From Strigamia acuminata (lineage: Eukaryota; Arthropoda; Chilopoda; Geophilomorpha; Linotaeniidae), in the NCBI GenBank assembly GCA_949358305.1, contig OX442320.1:188501-252500 (forward strand): 64,000 bases of DNA, written 5' to 3'. The notes beneath the pieces are model-generated. The model did not search any database. It was not told the origin of the DNA and saw only the letters and a list, made by a program, of their open reading frames with translations. The position numbers were made by a program, and so were the translations under genes. This document shows positions 9,621-18,984 of the stretch, piece after piece (position 1 is the first letter of the stretch; each line of letters starts with the position of its first letter).

Positions 9621-12278
9621 GTTGCTAAAACTTCCCTTGAAGTCTTCTACTAAGGTTTAAACACTATTTCTGAACATTCAGAGACATTGGTCTTGTGGTG
9701 TTTGTGCTAAGTCAACTGCGATGTGAAATGAGCTCAAAATTTTTTTTTCAAAATTTATTGCTTGGATGTTGCTAAAACCTACATTGGAGCCTTCTACTAA
9801 GGTTTAAACACTATTTCTGAACATTCAGAGACATTGGTCTTGTGGTGTTTGTGCTAAGTTAACTGTGATGAGATCAAAAGTCTATTCTCGCAAATCATTG
9901 CTTGGATGTTGCTAAAACTTCCCTTGAAGTCTTCTACTAAGGTTTAAACACTATTTCTGAACATTCAGAGACATTGGTCTTGTGGTGTTTGTGCTAAGTC
10001 AACTGCGATGTGAAATGAGCTCAAAATTTTTTTTTCAAAATTTATTGCTTGGATGTTGCTAAAACTTTCATTGGAGCCTTCTACTAAGGTTTAAACACTA
10101 TTTCTGAACATTCAGAGACATTGGTCTTGTGGTGTTTGTGCTAAGTCAACTGTGATGAGATCAAAAGTCTATTCTCCCAAATCATTGCTTGGATGTTTCT
10201 AAAACTTACATTGGAGCCTTCTACTAAGGTTTAAACACTATTTCTGAACATTTAGAGACATTGGTCTTGTGGTGTTTGTGCTAAGTCAACTATGATGAGA
10301 TCAAAAGTCTATTCTCCCAAATCATTGCTTGGATGTTTCTAAAACTTACATTGGAGCCTTCTACTAAGGTTTAAACACTATTTCTGAACATTCAGAGACA
10401 TTGGTCTTGTGGTGTTTGTGCTAAGTCAACTATGATGAGATCAAAAGTCTATTCTCCCAAATGATTGCTTGGATGTTTCTAAAACTTACATTGGAGCCTT
10501 CTACTAAGGTTTAAACACTATTTCTGAACATTCAGAGACATTGGTCTTGTGGTGTTTGTGCTAAGTCAACTGTGATGAGATCAAAAGTCTATTCTCTCAA
10601 ATCATTGCTTGGATGTTTCTAAAACTTACATTGGAGCTTTCTACTAAGGTTTAAACACTATTTCTGAACATTCAGAGACATTGATCTTGTGGTCTTTGTG
10701 CTAAGTCAACTGCAATGTGAAATAAGCTCAAAATTTTTTTTTCAAAATTTATTGCTTGGATGTTGCTAAAACTTACATTGAAGGCTTCTACTAAGGTTTA
10801 AACACTATTTCTGAACATTCAGAGACATTGGACTTGTGGTGTTTGTGCTAAGTCAACCGTGATGAGATCAAAAGTCTATTCTCCCAAATCATTGCTTGGA
10901 TGTTTCTAAAACTTACATTGGAGCCTTCTACTAAGGTTTAAACACTATTTCTGAACATTCAGAGACATTGGTCTTGTGGTGTTTGTGCTAAGTCAACTGT
11001 GATGAGATCAAAAGTCTATTCTCCCAAATCATTGCTTGGATGTTGCTAAAACTTCCCTTGAAGTCTTCTACTAAGGTTTAAACACTATTTCTGAACATTC
11101 AGAGACATTGGTCTTGTGGTGTTTGTGCTAAGTCAACTGCGATGTGAAATGAGCTCAAAATTTTTTTTTCAAAATTTATTGCTTGGATGTTGCTAAAACC
11201 TACATTGGAGCCTTCTACTAAGGTTTAAACACTATTTCTGAACATTCAGAGACATTGGTCTTGTGGTGTTTGTGCTAAGTTAACTGTGATGAGATCAAAA
11301 GTCTATTCTCGCAAATCATTGCTTGGATGTTGCTAAAACTTCCCTTGAAGTCTTCTACTAAGGTTTAAACACTATTTCTGAACATTCAGAGACATTGGTC
11401 TTGTGGTGTTTGTGCTAAGTCAACTGCGATGTGAAATGAGCTCAAAATTTTTTTTTCAAAATTTATTGCTTGGATGTTGCTAAAACTTTCATTGGAGCCT
11501 TCTACTAAGGTTTAAACACTATTTCTGAACATTCAGAGACATTGGTCTTGTGGTGTTTGTGCTAAGTCAACTGTGATGAGATCAAAAGTCTATTCTCCCA
11601 AATCATTGCTTGGATGTTTCTAAAACTTACATTGGAGCCTTCTACTAAGGTTTAAACACTATTTCTGAACATTCAGAGACATTGGTCTTGTGGTGTTTGT
11701 GCTAAGTCAACTATGATGAGATCAAAAGTCTATTCTCCCAAATCATTGCTTGGATGTTTCTAAAACTTACATTGGAGCCTTCTACTAAGGTTTAAACACT
11801 ATTTCTGAACATTCAGAGACATTGGTCTTGTGGTGTTTGTGCTAAGTCAACTATGATGAGATCAAAAGTCTATTCTCCCAAATGATTGCTTGGATGTTTC
11901 TAAAACTTACATTGGAGCCTTCTACTAAGGTTTAAACACTATTTCTGAACATTCAGAGACATTGGTCTTGTGGTGTTTGTGCTAAGTCAACTGTGATGAG
12001 ATCAAAAGTCTATTCTCTCAAATCATTGCTTGGATGTTTCTAAAACTTACATTGGAGCTTTCTACTAAGGTTTAAACACTATTTCTGAACATTCAGAGAC
12101 ATTGATCTTGTGGTCTTTGTGCTAAGTCAACTGCAATGTGAAATAAGCTCAAAATTTTTTTTTCAAAATTTATTGCTTGGATGTTGCTAAAACTTACATT
12201 GAAGGCTTCTACTAAGGTTTAAACACTATTTCTGAACATTCAGAGACATTGGACTTGTGGTGTTTGTGCTAAGTCAAC
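9621..12278 (+). repeat. 1421-bp tandem duplication in block 1 (ten-monomer unit, second copy cut by E2)
   Basis: Rare variants recur at an offset of 1421: 'ctaaaacct' (9771, 11192), 'attctctcaa' (10591, 12012), 'ggagctttc' and 'gatcttgtggtcttt'. 1421 equals seven 140-bp plus three 147-bp monomers. Copy 1 is about 9621-11041. Copy 2 begins near 11042 and is interrupted by E2. A private variant, 'catttagag' near 10249, is only in copy 1. Confidence 0.85.
12275..12278 (+). repeat. E2 target-site duplication, left (CAAC)
   Basis: CAAC stands before E2 and again at 18981-18984 after it. The uninterrupted satellite has a single CAAC there. Confidence 0.9.
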
Positions 12279-12431
12279 TGTTGCTAGCAACAAATGGAGT
12301 TGTCAAAACGTTTACCGGCTAGGAAGAAAATCTATACATGTGGCAATTTCCTGGAAATACAGACAAAACGTTTTTAATAATATTCTTGTGTGTTTGAGTT
12401 CGAATTTGTCAATTATCTGAATATTTCCCCG

Positions 12432-12439
12432 TATAAAAG
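12432..12439 (+). promoter_or_regulatory. TATA box in E2 5' LTR
   Basis: TATAAAAG lies in GC-bounded context (cccc-g-TATAAAAG-cg), 154 bases into the LTR. It is the best core-promoter match in any of the three LTRs. The copy in the 3' LTR is at 17670-17677. Confidence 0.65.
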
Positions 12440-13540
12440 CGTTTGCCATGTGAATTAATTATCTGAAATGTCAAAATATTGCTTTGTAAGTTTTTGTTGT
12501 CACTTATTAACGTTTTGTGCAAATTTTACCTGTTTCTTGAGTGTTATCTATTTCCAGTTCATTAGTGTAAGCAGTCCGACAAGCTGGATGCATCTCGCTC
12601 AATTCAAATGTGGACTGGAAGAGATCAAACTGTTATTATTAATGTTTAAATGCATTCAGTGCATTTTATCAGTTTATTAGCAATTTTCCTACCTTGTTTA
12701 ATGTCCTGTGTGTCTATTGTGCGCATGTGAGTTCAACACCGCTCGTTTCAGGTGTGAAAACGTCCAAAATGCGTGCAAATGATCGCCTCCTATGCGTGTC
12801 CGCCTCTGGACAGCTGGTAGAAATGTTCCAGGTCCTGTCACGGATTAAAAACCACCTATATTAGTTGTTTGTATGCCTATTAATTAATTTGTTACCTTAA
12901 AATGCCTCTCACTTGTCCTGGAAGGTTAATTGGATTGCTTTTGTGCTCATATGAGCAATCTCTCTCTCCTTGTCCGCCATTGCTGTGGGCGTGGCTTAAG
13001 TGTCTCTGTAAAGATGTATTTAAAATTACCTTTTTGTGGGTTTTATGAGGTATTTGTGAGTAATTGGGCATTTGTGTATTTAGCAATGTAATAGTCTTAA
13101 GTTTTATTGCATGATGATAATGCTTTCTGATGTAAATACTGCACTCACTGTAGAGCTGCAATTTGATTGGTAGAAAACCTCTATATTTATTCTTTTTCTT
13201 GTGTTTCATGAATATTTACTTGGATTTAATGCATTTCCAATGGGTTCTTGAATATAGCATCTAAAGATTGATTGTAAAACTGATTTATTGCATTTAATGT
13301 AGGTTTTTCAGTTGTTAGGCTTAAGCAAATGTACTTGATGCCCTGTACGGTAGTCTATTTGTATCAGATGGTTTATTTCCTCCCTTTTTTAGGGACCTAA
13401 GGCTTCCTTACTTTCAAGTGCATATGTCCTTATACAATGCTTATGTGATTGCACTTGTTATAGTTTATTGTTTTAAGTGTAACTGCTTTGTTTCTGCTCT
13501 CGCGCTGCATTGTATCTGTGTTATTCATGTTTTCAATGAT

Positions 13541-13546
13541 ATTAAA
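13541..13546 (+). terminator. Variant polyadenylation signal ATTAAA in E2 5' LTR
   Basis: This is the common variant of AATAAA. No AATAAA was noticed in this LTR. The 3' LTR copy is at 18779-18784. Confidence 0.4.
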
Positions 13547-13746
13547 CGATGTTTATTTTTACTCCCGTGGATTTTATTAGCAGAATGAGTGAGGAGTAAA
13601 AACACCTTGTTTCCTCCAAAGTACCTGCTGTTCTGGATGCCTGACAGATGGACATTGAATCTTCAAAGCCACTATACAAAATCAGCGGTCAAAAAGAAGG
13701 TCCTTTGTTTCTTAATTGGCCCAGCCCAGGCCAGTTGCAACATTTT

Positions 13747-13764
13747 TGGTCCCAGTGACCAGGA
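13747..13764 (+). promoter_or_regulatory. E2 primer-binding site position (tRNA unresolved)
   Basis: TGGTCCCAGTGACCAGGA starts 4 bases after the LTR. It partly resembles the tRNA-His-type sites of E1 and E3 (TGG, then GTGA, then GGATT) but with changes in the critical acceptor positions. TGGTC and GACCA could also form a small hairpin. I could not assign a tRNA with confidence. Confidence 0.5.
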
Positions 13765-14189
13765 TTTTTTGTGTCATCGCGAATTCGAGTCTGTGCCAGG
13801 TTTATTGTGTGATTTATGATTTGCTCTCATTTCAAGTGTCAAGCATCAGTGCTTTTTGTATGCGTGTCGTCCGTGCGCCGTTGTACGCTCGTACCTCCGG
13901 TCAGTTGCGGTCACGTATCTTGTGAGAGTGCAGAAAGGTGTATTTCAAGTGCATCAGGTGTTTCCAGCTGCTTAGCGCCGTCGGTCTTTAAGTGCGCACA
14001 CGAGTTTGTGCCAAGTGACAGAGAGCCGTGCAGTAAATTCGCCTGCTTGGAGCAAATCGTCCTTTCCCCGTCTTGTGTCGTCGTGACAGTGGATCTCCTT
14101 CGAGTGGACAACGTCCTCAGTGTGGAGTTCAAGCCGCAGTGCGCCACTGGTCGCGGATGTTCCTGGCTGTCAACTAGTCGTCAATCATC

Positions 14190-14202
14190 ACACAACGCAA
14201 TG
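14190..14202 (+). promoter_or_regulatory. Leader motif ACACAACGCAATG, copy in E2
   Basis: Same 13-mer as in E1 (1129) and E3 (46333). In E1 and E2 it is followed within about 20 bases by GAAGATTT. Confidence 0.6.
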
Positions 14203-14807
14203 CGATGTCCATCTGAAACGAAGATTTATATTTATAATTTTGTCTCAAATAAATTGTATATAATCTTCTTAAGTATATGTCCAGCATTCAGTCGGGTCTT
14301 TGGAGGAAAACAAATCGTTTATTTAGCAAAGTCTTATTCAAGTGATCAGTTTTGGTCTAATAAGAAAAGATTTTCGAGAATAATTCAGTTAGGAGTGTTT
14401 TGTTTGCAATTTGGTTGTTAAACCTACAATTGAATCTGGGCAAATACTCAAGTTCGCTCGCCATTACTGCATTAGGCAGAGAGCAATTGTCGTCTTAATT
14501 ACGCCAGTGTGCATTTCCGTAGATATAAGCGTATCGAAATTTATTGTGACTCGGGGTTTTGGGGGTCCTTGTCATCTCCAAAGTCAATAGTTAGCTCACA
14601 TAAATTAAGCGCTGTCGCATCGATCCTTGAACGTGGGATTTCGAGGTCGAAATTCGAGTGTGTAAGTCAAATCCGTCCTTTTTGTTTGTTGGTGTCTCTG
14701 CTTTGCCCTTAGTGTGTCGTCCGTTGGGTTGGGATCCAACTGGAAAAGGAGATTTTATTTTTACACAAAGAATCAATTCCTGTTGTCAAAGTTTACTTAT
14801 CTGAAAA

Positions 14808-17483
14808 ATGTCACTTCCAGTAACCACTCCAGTCGCGCCGCCGTCCGCAGATCAGATAGAAGAATGGGAAATCTTATGGAAATCGAAGATAGGGAACATA
14901 GAAGACTTGTTGGGAACGTCAACAAACATGCAGGATTTTGGGGAGTTGGATGCCATTTCCCAATCAATTCAGGAGCAACATGCTACATTGATAGATGATC
15001 TCACCGTTCTCCAACCGCACCTGGCAAGGGAGAAATATCTGGATTTCATCGTTCGTTTGGACAAGATTGGATCGAAGGTCAACCACTTGAAGAAGCGAGT
15101 GGAAGTCGCCCGGACCAGTTCAACCTCCTTGGGAGCTAGTGCCATTGCTTCACAGACGTTCAACACCGGATTCACATCGGTGTCGTCAAAGAAGCATAAC
15201 TTACGCCTACCCAAGATTGAGATCACCAAATATGATGGAAGCCCACTGAAGTTCCAGTCATATATAGACATGTTCGATGCTGCTGTCGACAAGAACGATG
15301 AATTGTCGGACATCGAGAAACTACAATACTTGAAGTCAACCTGTACCGGAGATGCGGAAAAGGTCGTTGGATCTTTTCCACTAACCAAAGACTCTTACTC
15401 TCTTGCATTGGCAGAGCTAAGAAGTCGTTATGGATCTGAAATTAATCAGAAGAATGCGTTGGTAAAGTCGATACGCGAACTCAAGGCGGTACACGAGATG
15501 TATCCAGTCCTGCCGGTCAAGCAATTGTTGACATCGATTTCATCCTCATTAAAAACGCTCGATAAGCTACATGTACCTATCCGAACAGCTGGTCTTTTCC
15601 TTGTGCCTGACCTTCTGGAAAAGTTTCCACCTGACATAGCGAAACGTTACCACCGCACCAACCAAGGTCGAATGGACAACGTGCTGAAGTTCGTGGAATT
15701 TGTTGCGGAAGAACTTAGAATCGCTGAACTTGCCGAAGAAACGGTTATGAAAGCTAAAGCATCTAAGAAAAAACAAGAAAAATCAGAAAAGTCACCGAAA
15801 GAGTCGGATTTTGCGCGAAAAGGCACCATGTCAACCTGTTTCATCTCACAGTCAGGGAAGGACAAACCTAAACCATCCGGTCCAATGGGGTCGGGAAAAA
15901 TCGTCTGCGTTTTTTGTGACGGATCACATTATAATGCGAAATGCGACGCTTCTCTTACTGTTGCGGAACGAACAGAAATCGCTAAACAAAAGCGCTTATG
16001 CTTTAATTGCCTCCGCAGAAATCATTCGGCGAAAGACTGCTTGGTAAGCTTCAGTTGCAGGAAATGTGGGGGTCGACATCACACGATAATCTGCTCCAAA
16101 GGTGAAGAGAAACCTGCTGAAAAGAAAGAAGAAATTCCCACCCAATCCAGTGTCTCTGCAAATGTATCTTTAGCAGTTGCATCGAGTATTCAGTTGATGG
16201 TATTTTCAGCTCAATTAATCCGAAAAAACAAGGAGCCAGTTATCGTCCGAGGTCTTCTTGACCCCGGGAGTCACCGGTCGTACGTATCTACCAAATTGGT
16301 TGAATGCCTTCGGATGACAAAGAAGGGATCCGTAGCATACATGATGAAGCGATTGGATGATGAACATGCAGTTCCCGCTAATTACGACGTAATTCCAGTG
16401 GAGCTACAGTCACGTCACGGAAATCAAAAGCTTACATTCGATGCATTAAAAGCTAAAGCGTTGCCCACAGTCAGTGGACTGACAAATGCCGAAACTATCA
16501 AGAAAATATTGGCGTTTGGATTGGAATTAGCTGAACCGCATCCGTCAGTCACGGATGAAATTGACTTCCTAATAGGAGGTGACAACTTTTGGAAAGTTGC
16601 TCTCTGTGGAAGAAAACGGATTAGCAAAACATTTGGTTTGTCTCGCACGATATTTGGTTGGATTGCCAATGGATCAATTGGAAACACAAACCACGATTTG
16701 GATGAATATTCGGACACTAGCGCAGCTGTATCGTGTCTCTCAGTAGAACAAGGCCAAATTATCCGGAACAAATCAAATAATCCTGTCCTAATCGCAACTC
16801 AAGCATCGGAAGTCGTCCATCGCAAGAAGTTGAGTCAAATTTCAGATGAAAAGTCAAGTTGTTTCTGCACAGTCAACTCAAACCTTCCCGAATCATCAAA
16901 GACCATGCTTTCTCGAAAGGAAGGATCTGGAAATGCAGTCAAGAGCTGGCTACTTGGTTCTTTCGGCCGGGAAAATATTCCTCGTTACCGTGTGGAGAAG
17001 AGTTGGACTCGGAATTGGAGTGTAAGGTTATCCCACCCGGACTTTTTAAATTTCTGGGGCTCGATTCGAAGTAATCTAGAGGAAATTCAATCGATTAAAG
17101 GCCCAATGTTCTTGGGAAAAAAGGAAAAGCTTCTCGAGTTGCTGAAAATAGACAAAAAACCTTTACTATTCAGAAATACAAGAGACGTTTTGAGTCAAAC
17201 TATTATCAAACAAGATCGAAATGTTGGCGCAGAAATCGAATTGGTAAAGGAAGCAGATGCACGTCGTCCTAAGTATCGATATAGATCGCCTTGCGCAAAG
17301 ATGAAGTCGTTTGTAGGCAAAAATCAGAAATTTTCTTTCACTCATCAAGACTATGGTTTCTATTCAAAAGATCCACTGAAACAGAAACAGATGATAAATA
17401 CACTGGTCAAGTTAAGCTTGGTCGCTGTTGGTAAAAGAATACCTGAATGGATTTCAAACCTATTACGTCAAAGAATTACATAG
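14808..17483 (+). CDS. Gag-protease polyprotein of E2 (891 aa, no Pol enzymes)
   Basis: This is the Gag-protease part of a BEL/Pao polyprotein. Residues about 133-285 match the DUF1759-type Gag region of the family and align with E3 (for example IEKLQYLKSTCTGDAE). Three zinc knuckles follow at 367-379 (CX2CX3HX4C), 398-411 (CX2CX4HX4C) and 417-429. The Pao aspartic protease (DUF1758) has its active-site motif LLDPGSHRSY at D485, with Pro in place of the usual Ser/Thr after Asp, as in E3. The homology ends near TIFGW (about 618). The remaining 270 residues match neither RT nor anything else I recognise, are basic, and have no obvious membrane segment. The start ATG has A at -3. The frame is intact, arguing for recent selection or a very young copy. 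Particle assembly in trans or in cis is the likely role. Confidence 0.9.
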   Translation: MSLPVTTPVAPPSADQIEEWEILWKSKIGNIEDLLGTSTNMQDFGELDAISQSIQEQHATLIDDLTVLQPHLAREKYLDFIVRLDKIGSKVNHLKKRVEVARTSSTSLGASAIASQTFNTGFTSVSSKKHNLRLPKIEITKYDGSPLKFQSYIDMFDAAVDKNDELSDIEKLQYLKSTCTGDAEKVVGSFPLTKDSYSLALAELRSRYGSEINQKNALVKSIRELKAVHEMYPVLPVKQLLTSISSSLKTLDKLHVPIRTAGLFLVPDLLEKFPPDIAKRYHRTNQGRMDNVLKFVEFVAEELRIAELAEETVMKAKASKKKQEKSEKSPKESDFARKGTMSTCFISQSGKDKPKPSGPMGSGKIVCVFCDGSHYNAKCDASLTVAERTEIAKQKRLCFNCLRRNHSAKDCLVSFSCRKCGGRHHTIICSKGEEKPAEKKEEIPTQSSVSANVSLAVASSIQLMVFSAQLIRKNKEPVIVRGLLDPGSHRSYVSTKLVECLRMTKKGSVAYMMKRLDDEHAVPANYDVIPVELQSRHGNQKLTFDALKAKALPTVSGLTNAETIKKILAFGLELAEPHPSVTDEIDFLIGGDNFWKVALCGRKRISKTFGLSRTIFGWIANGSIGNTNHDLDEYSDTSAAVSCLSVEQGQIIRNKSNNPVLIATQASEVVHRKKLSQISDEKSSCFCTVNSNLPESSKTMLSRKEGSGNAVKSWLLGSFGRENIPRYRVEKSWTRNWSVRLSHPDFLNFWGSIRSNLEEIQSIKGPMFLGKKEKLLELLKIDKKPLLFRNTRDVLSQTIIKQDRNVGAEIELVKEADARRPKYRYRSPCAKMKSFVGKNQKFSFTHQDYGFYSKDPLKQKQMINTLVKLSLVAVGKRIPEWISNLLRQRIT

Positions 17484-17516
17484 GATGTCGGTTTCTTTCT
17501 TTCGGCCGGCAATCTT
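17484..17516 (+). promoter_or_regulatory. E2 sequence preceding the 3' LTR (polypurine-tract position)
   Basis: Between the stop codon and the LTR lie 33 bases, including TTTCTTTCGGCCGGCAATCTT-like sequence (17493-17516). The TTTCGGCYGGCA core is shared with E3, and in weaker form with E1. No standard purine run is present. Confidence 0.5.
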
Positions 17517-18980
17517 TGTTGCTAGCAACAAATGGAGTTGTCAAAACGTTTACCGGCTAGGAAGAAAATCTATACATGTGGCAATTTCCTGGAAATACAG
17601 ACAAAACGTTTTTAATAATATTCTTGTGTGTTTGAGTTCGAATTTGTCAATTATCTGAATATTTCCCCGTATAAAAGCGTTTGCCATGTGAATTAATTAT
17701 CTGAAATGTCAAAATATTGCTTTGTAAGTTTTTGTTGTCACTTATTAACGTTTTGTGCAAATTTTACCTGTTTCTTGAGTGTTATCTATTTCCAGTTCAT
17801 TAGTGTAAGCAGTCCGACAAGCTGGATGCATCTCGCTCAATTCAAATGTGGACTGGAAGAGATCAAACTGTTATTATTAATGTTTAAATGCATTCAGTGC
17901 ATTTTATCAGTTTATTAGCAATTTTCCTACCTTGTTTAATGTCCTGTGTGTCTATTGTGCGCATGTGAGTTCAACACCGCTCGTTTCAGGTGTGAAAACG
18001 TCCAAAATGCGTGCAAATGATCGCCTCCTATGCGTGTCCGCCTCTGGACAGCTGGTAGAAATGTTCCAGGTCCTGTCACGGATTAAAAACCACCTATATT
18101 AGTTGTTTGTATGCCTATTAATTAATTTGTTACCTTAAAATGCCTCTCACTTGTCCTGGAAGGTTAATTGGATTGCTTTTGTGCTCATATGAGCAATCTC
18201 TCTCTCCTTGTCCGCCATTGCTGTGGGCGTGGCTTAAGTGTCTCTGTAAAGATGTATTTAAAATTACCTTTTTGTGGGTTTTATGAGGTATTTGTGAGTA
18301 ATTGGGCATTTGTGTATTTAGCAATGTAATAGTCTTAAGTTTTATTGCATGATGATAATGCTTTCTGATGTAAATACTGCACTCACTGTAGAGCTGCAAT
18401 TTGATTGGTAGAAAACCTCTATATTTATTCTTTTTCTTGTGTTTCATGAATATTTACTTGGATTTAATGCATTTCCAATGGGTTCTTGAATATAGCATCT
18501 AAAGATTGATTGTAAAACTGATTTATTGCATTTAATGTAGGTTTTTCAGTTGTTAGGCTTAAGCAAATGTACTTGATGCCCTGTACGGTAGTCTATTTGT
18601 ATCAGATGGTTTATTTCCTCCCTTTTTTAGGGACCTAAGGCTTCCTTACTTTCAAGTGCATATGTCCTTATACAATGCTTATGTGATTGCACTTGTTATA
18701 GTTTATTGTTTTAAGTGTAACTGCTTTGTTTCTGCTCTCGCGCTGCATTGTATCTGTGTTATTCATGTTTTCAATGATATTAAACGATGTTTATTTTTAC
18801 TCCCGTGGATTTTATTAGCAGAATGAGTGAGGAGTAAAAACACCTTGTTTCCTCCAAAGTACCTGCTGTTCTGGATGCCTGACAGATGGACATTGAATCT
18901 TCAAAGCCACTATACAAAATCAGCGGTCAAAAAGAAGGTCCTTTGTTTCTTAATTGGCCCAGCCCAGGCCAGTTGCAACA
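17517..18980 (+). repeat. E2 3' LTR (1464 bp)
   Basis: Copy of 12279-13742 at an offset of 5238, with no difference noticed by eye. It carries the same TATA box (17670), palindrome (18182-18195) and ATTAAA (18779). It is followed directly by CAAC and satellite. Confidence 0.95.
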
Positions 18981-18984
18981 CAAC
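18981..18984 (+). repeat. E2 target-site duplication, right (CAAC)
   Basis: Matches 12275-12278 and doubles as the first four bases of a satellite monomer. Confidence 0.9.

Larger units (their letters stand above)
7872..12278 (+). repeat. Satellite array, block 1 (~31 monomers of 140/147 bp)
   Basis: Monomers beginning CAAC start at 7872, 8012, 8152, 8299 and so on, with spacings of 140 or 147 bp. Most share the core from 'ttgcttggatgtt' through TCTGAACATTCAGA to 'tttgtgctaagt'. The main classes are the common 140-bp type ('tatgatgag' or 'tgtgatgag'), a 140-bp type preceded by GTTAAC with 'ctcgcaaatc' and 'acttcccttgaag', and a 147-bp type ('gcgatgtgaaat') carrying T9. No ORF or gene is present. 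The block ends exactly at the E2 insertion. Confidence 0.97.
12279..13742 (+). repeat. E2 5' LTR (1464 bp)
   Basis: It begins with the perfect 14-bp palindrome TGTTGCTAGCAACA and ends TTGCAACA. It carries a TATA box (12432), a perfect 14-bp palindrome TGCTCATATGAGCA (12944-12957), CCGCCAT (12974-12980) and an ATTAAA (13541-13546). Short ORFs (12468-12680, 12892-13209) are present in both LTRs and look accidental. Confidence 0.95.
13743..14807 (+). other. E2 5' leader (untranslated)
   Basis: The 1065 bases between the LTR and the Gag start contain the primer site, a short hairpin GTACG-ct-CGTAC (13883-13894) and the shared 13-mer at 14190. An open stretch of 201 codons (13816-14421) has no recognisable domain, is cysteine-rich at its start and AT-rich at its end. 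I regard it as chance. Confidence 0.6.
12279..18980 (+). mobile_element. E2: Gag-protease-only BEL/Pao-type LTR retrotransposon
   Basis: The LTRs 12279-13742 and 17517-18980 (offset 5238) enclose a 3774-bp interior. It has a PBS-like site, a 1065-bp leader, one 891-codon ORF and 33 bp before the 3' LTR. There is no room for RT, RNase H or integrase and none of their motifs is seen, so it must be moved by enzymes from elsewhere. CAAC is duplicated at the ends. The left flank is the end of a 147-bp monomer with 'ggacttg' and the right flank is a 'caaccgtg' monomer, the same order seen elsewhere in the array. Confidence 0.93.

Noticed and set aside
12892-13209. 105-codon minus-strand ORF in both E2 LTRs
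   Set aside because: LTR-internal, lysine- and asparagine-rich from AT content, with no domain.
13816-14421. 201-codon ORF in the E2 leader
   Set aside because: No domain is recognisable, its composition shifts from Cys-rich to AT-driven, and neither E1 nor E3 has a counterpart. It is likely chance.
1-18980. Hammerhead ribozyme (retrozyme-type element)
   Set aside because: CTGAAGA-like strings occur (for example near 1648) but without the required flanking stems and GAAA core arrangement as far as I could see. A covariance-model search would be decisive.
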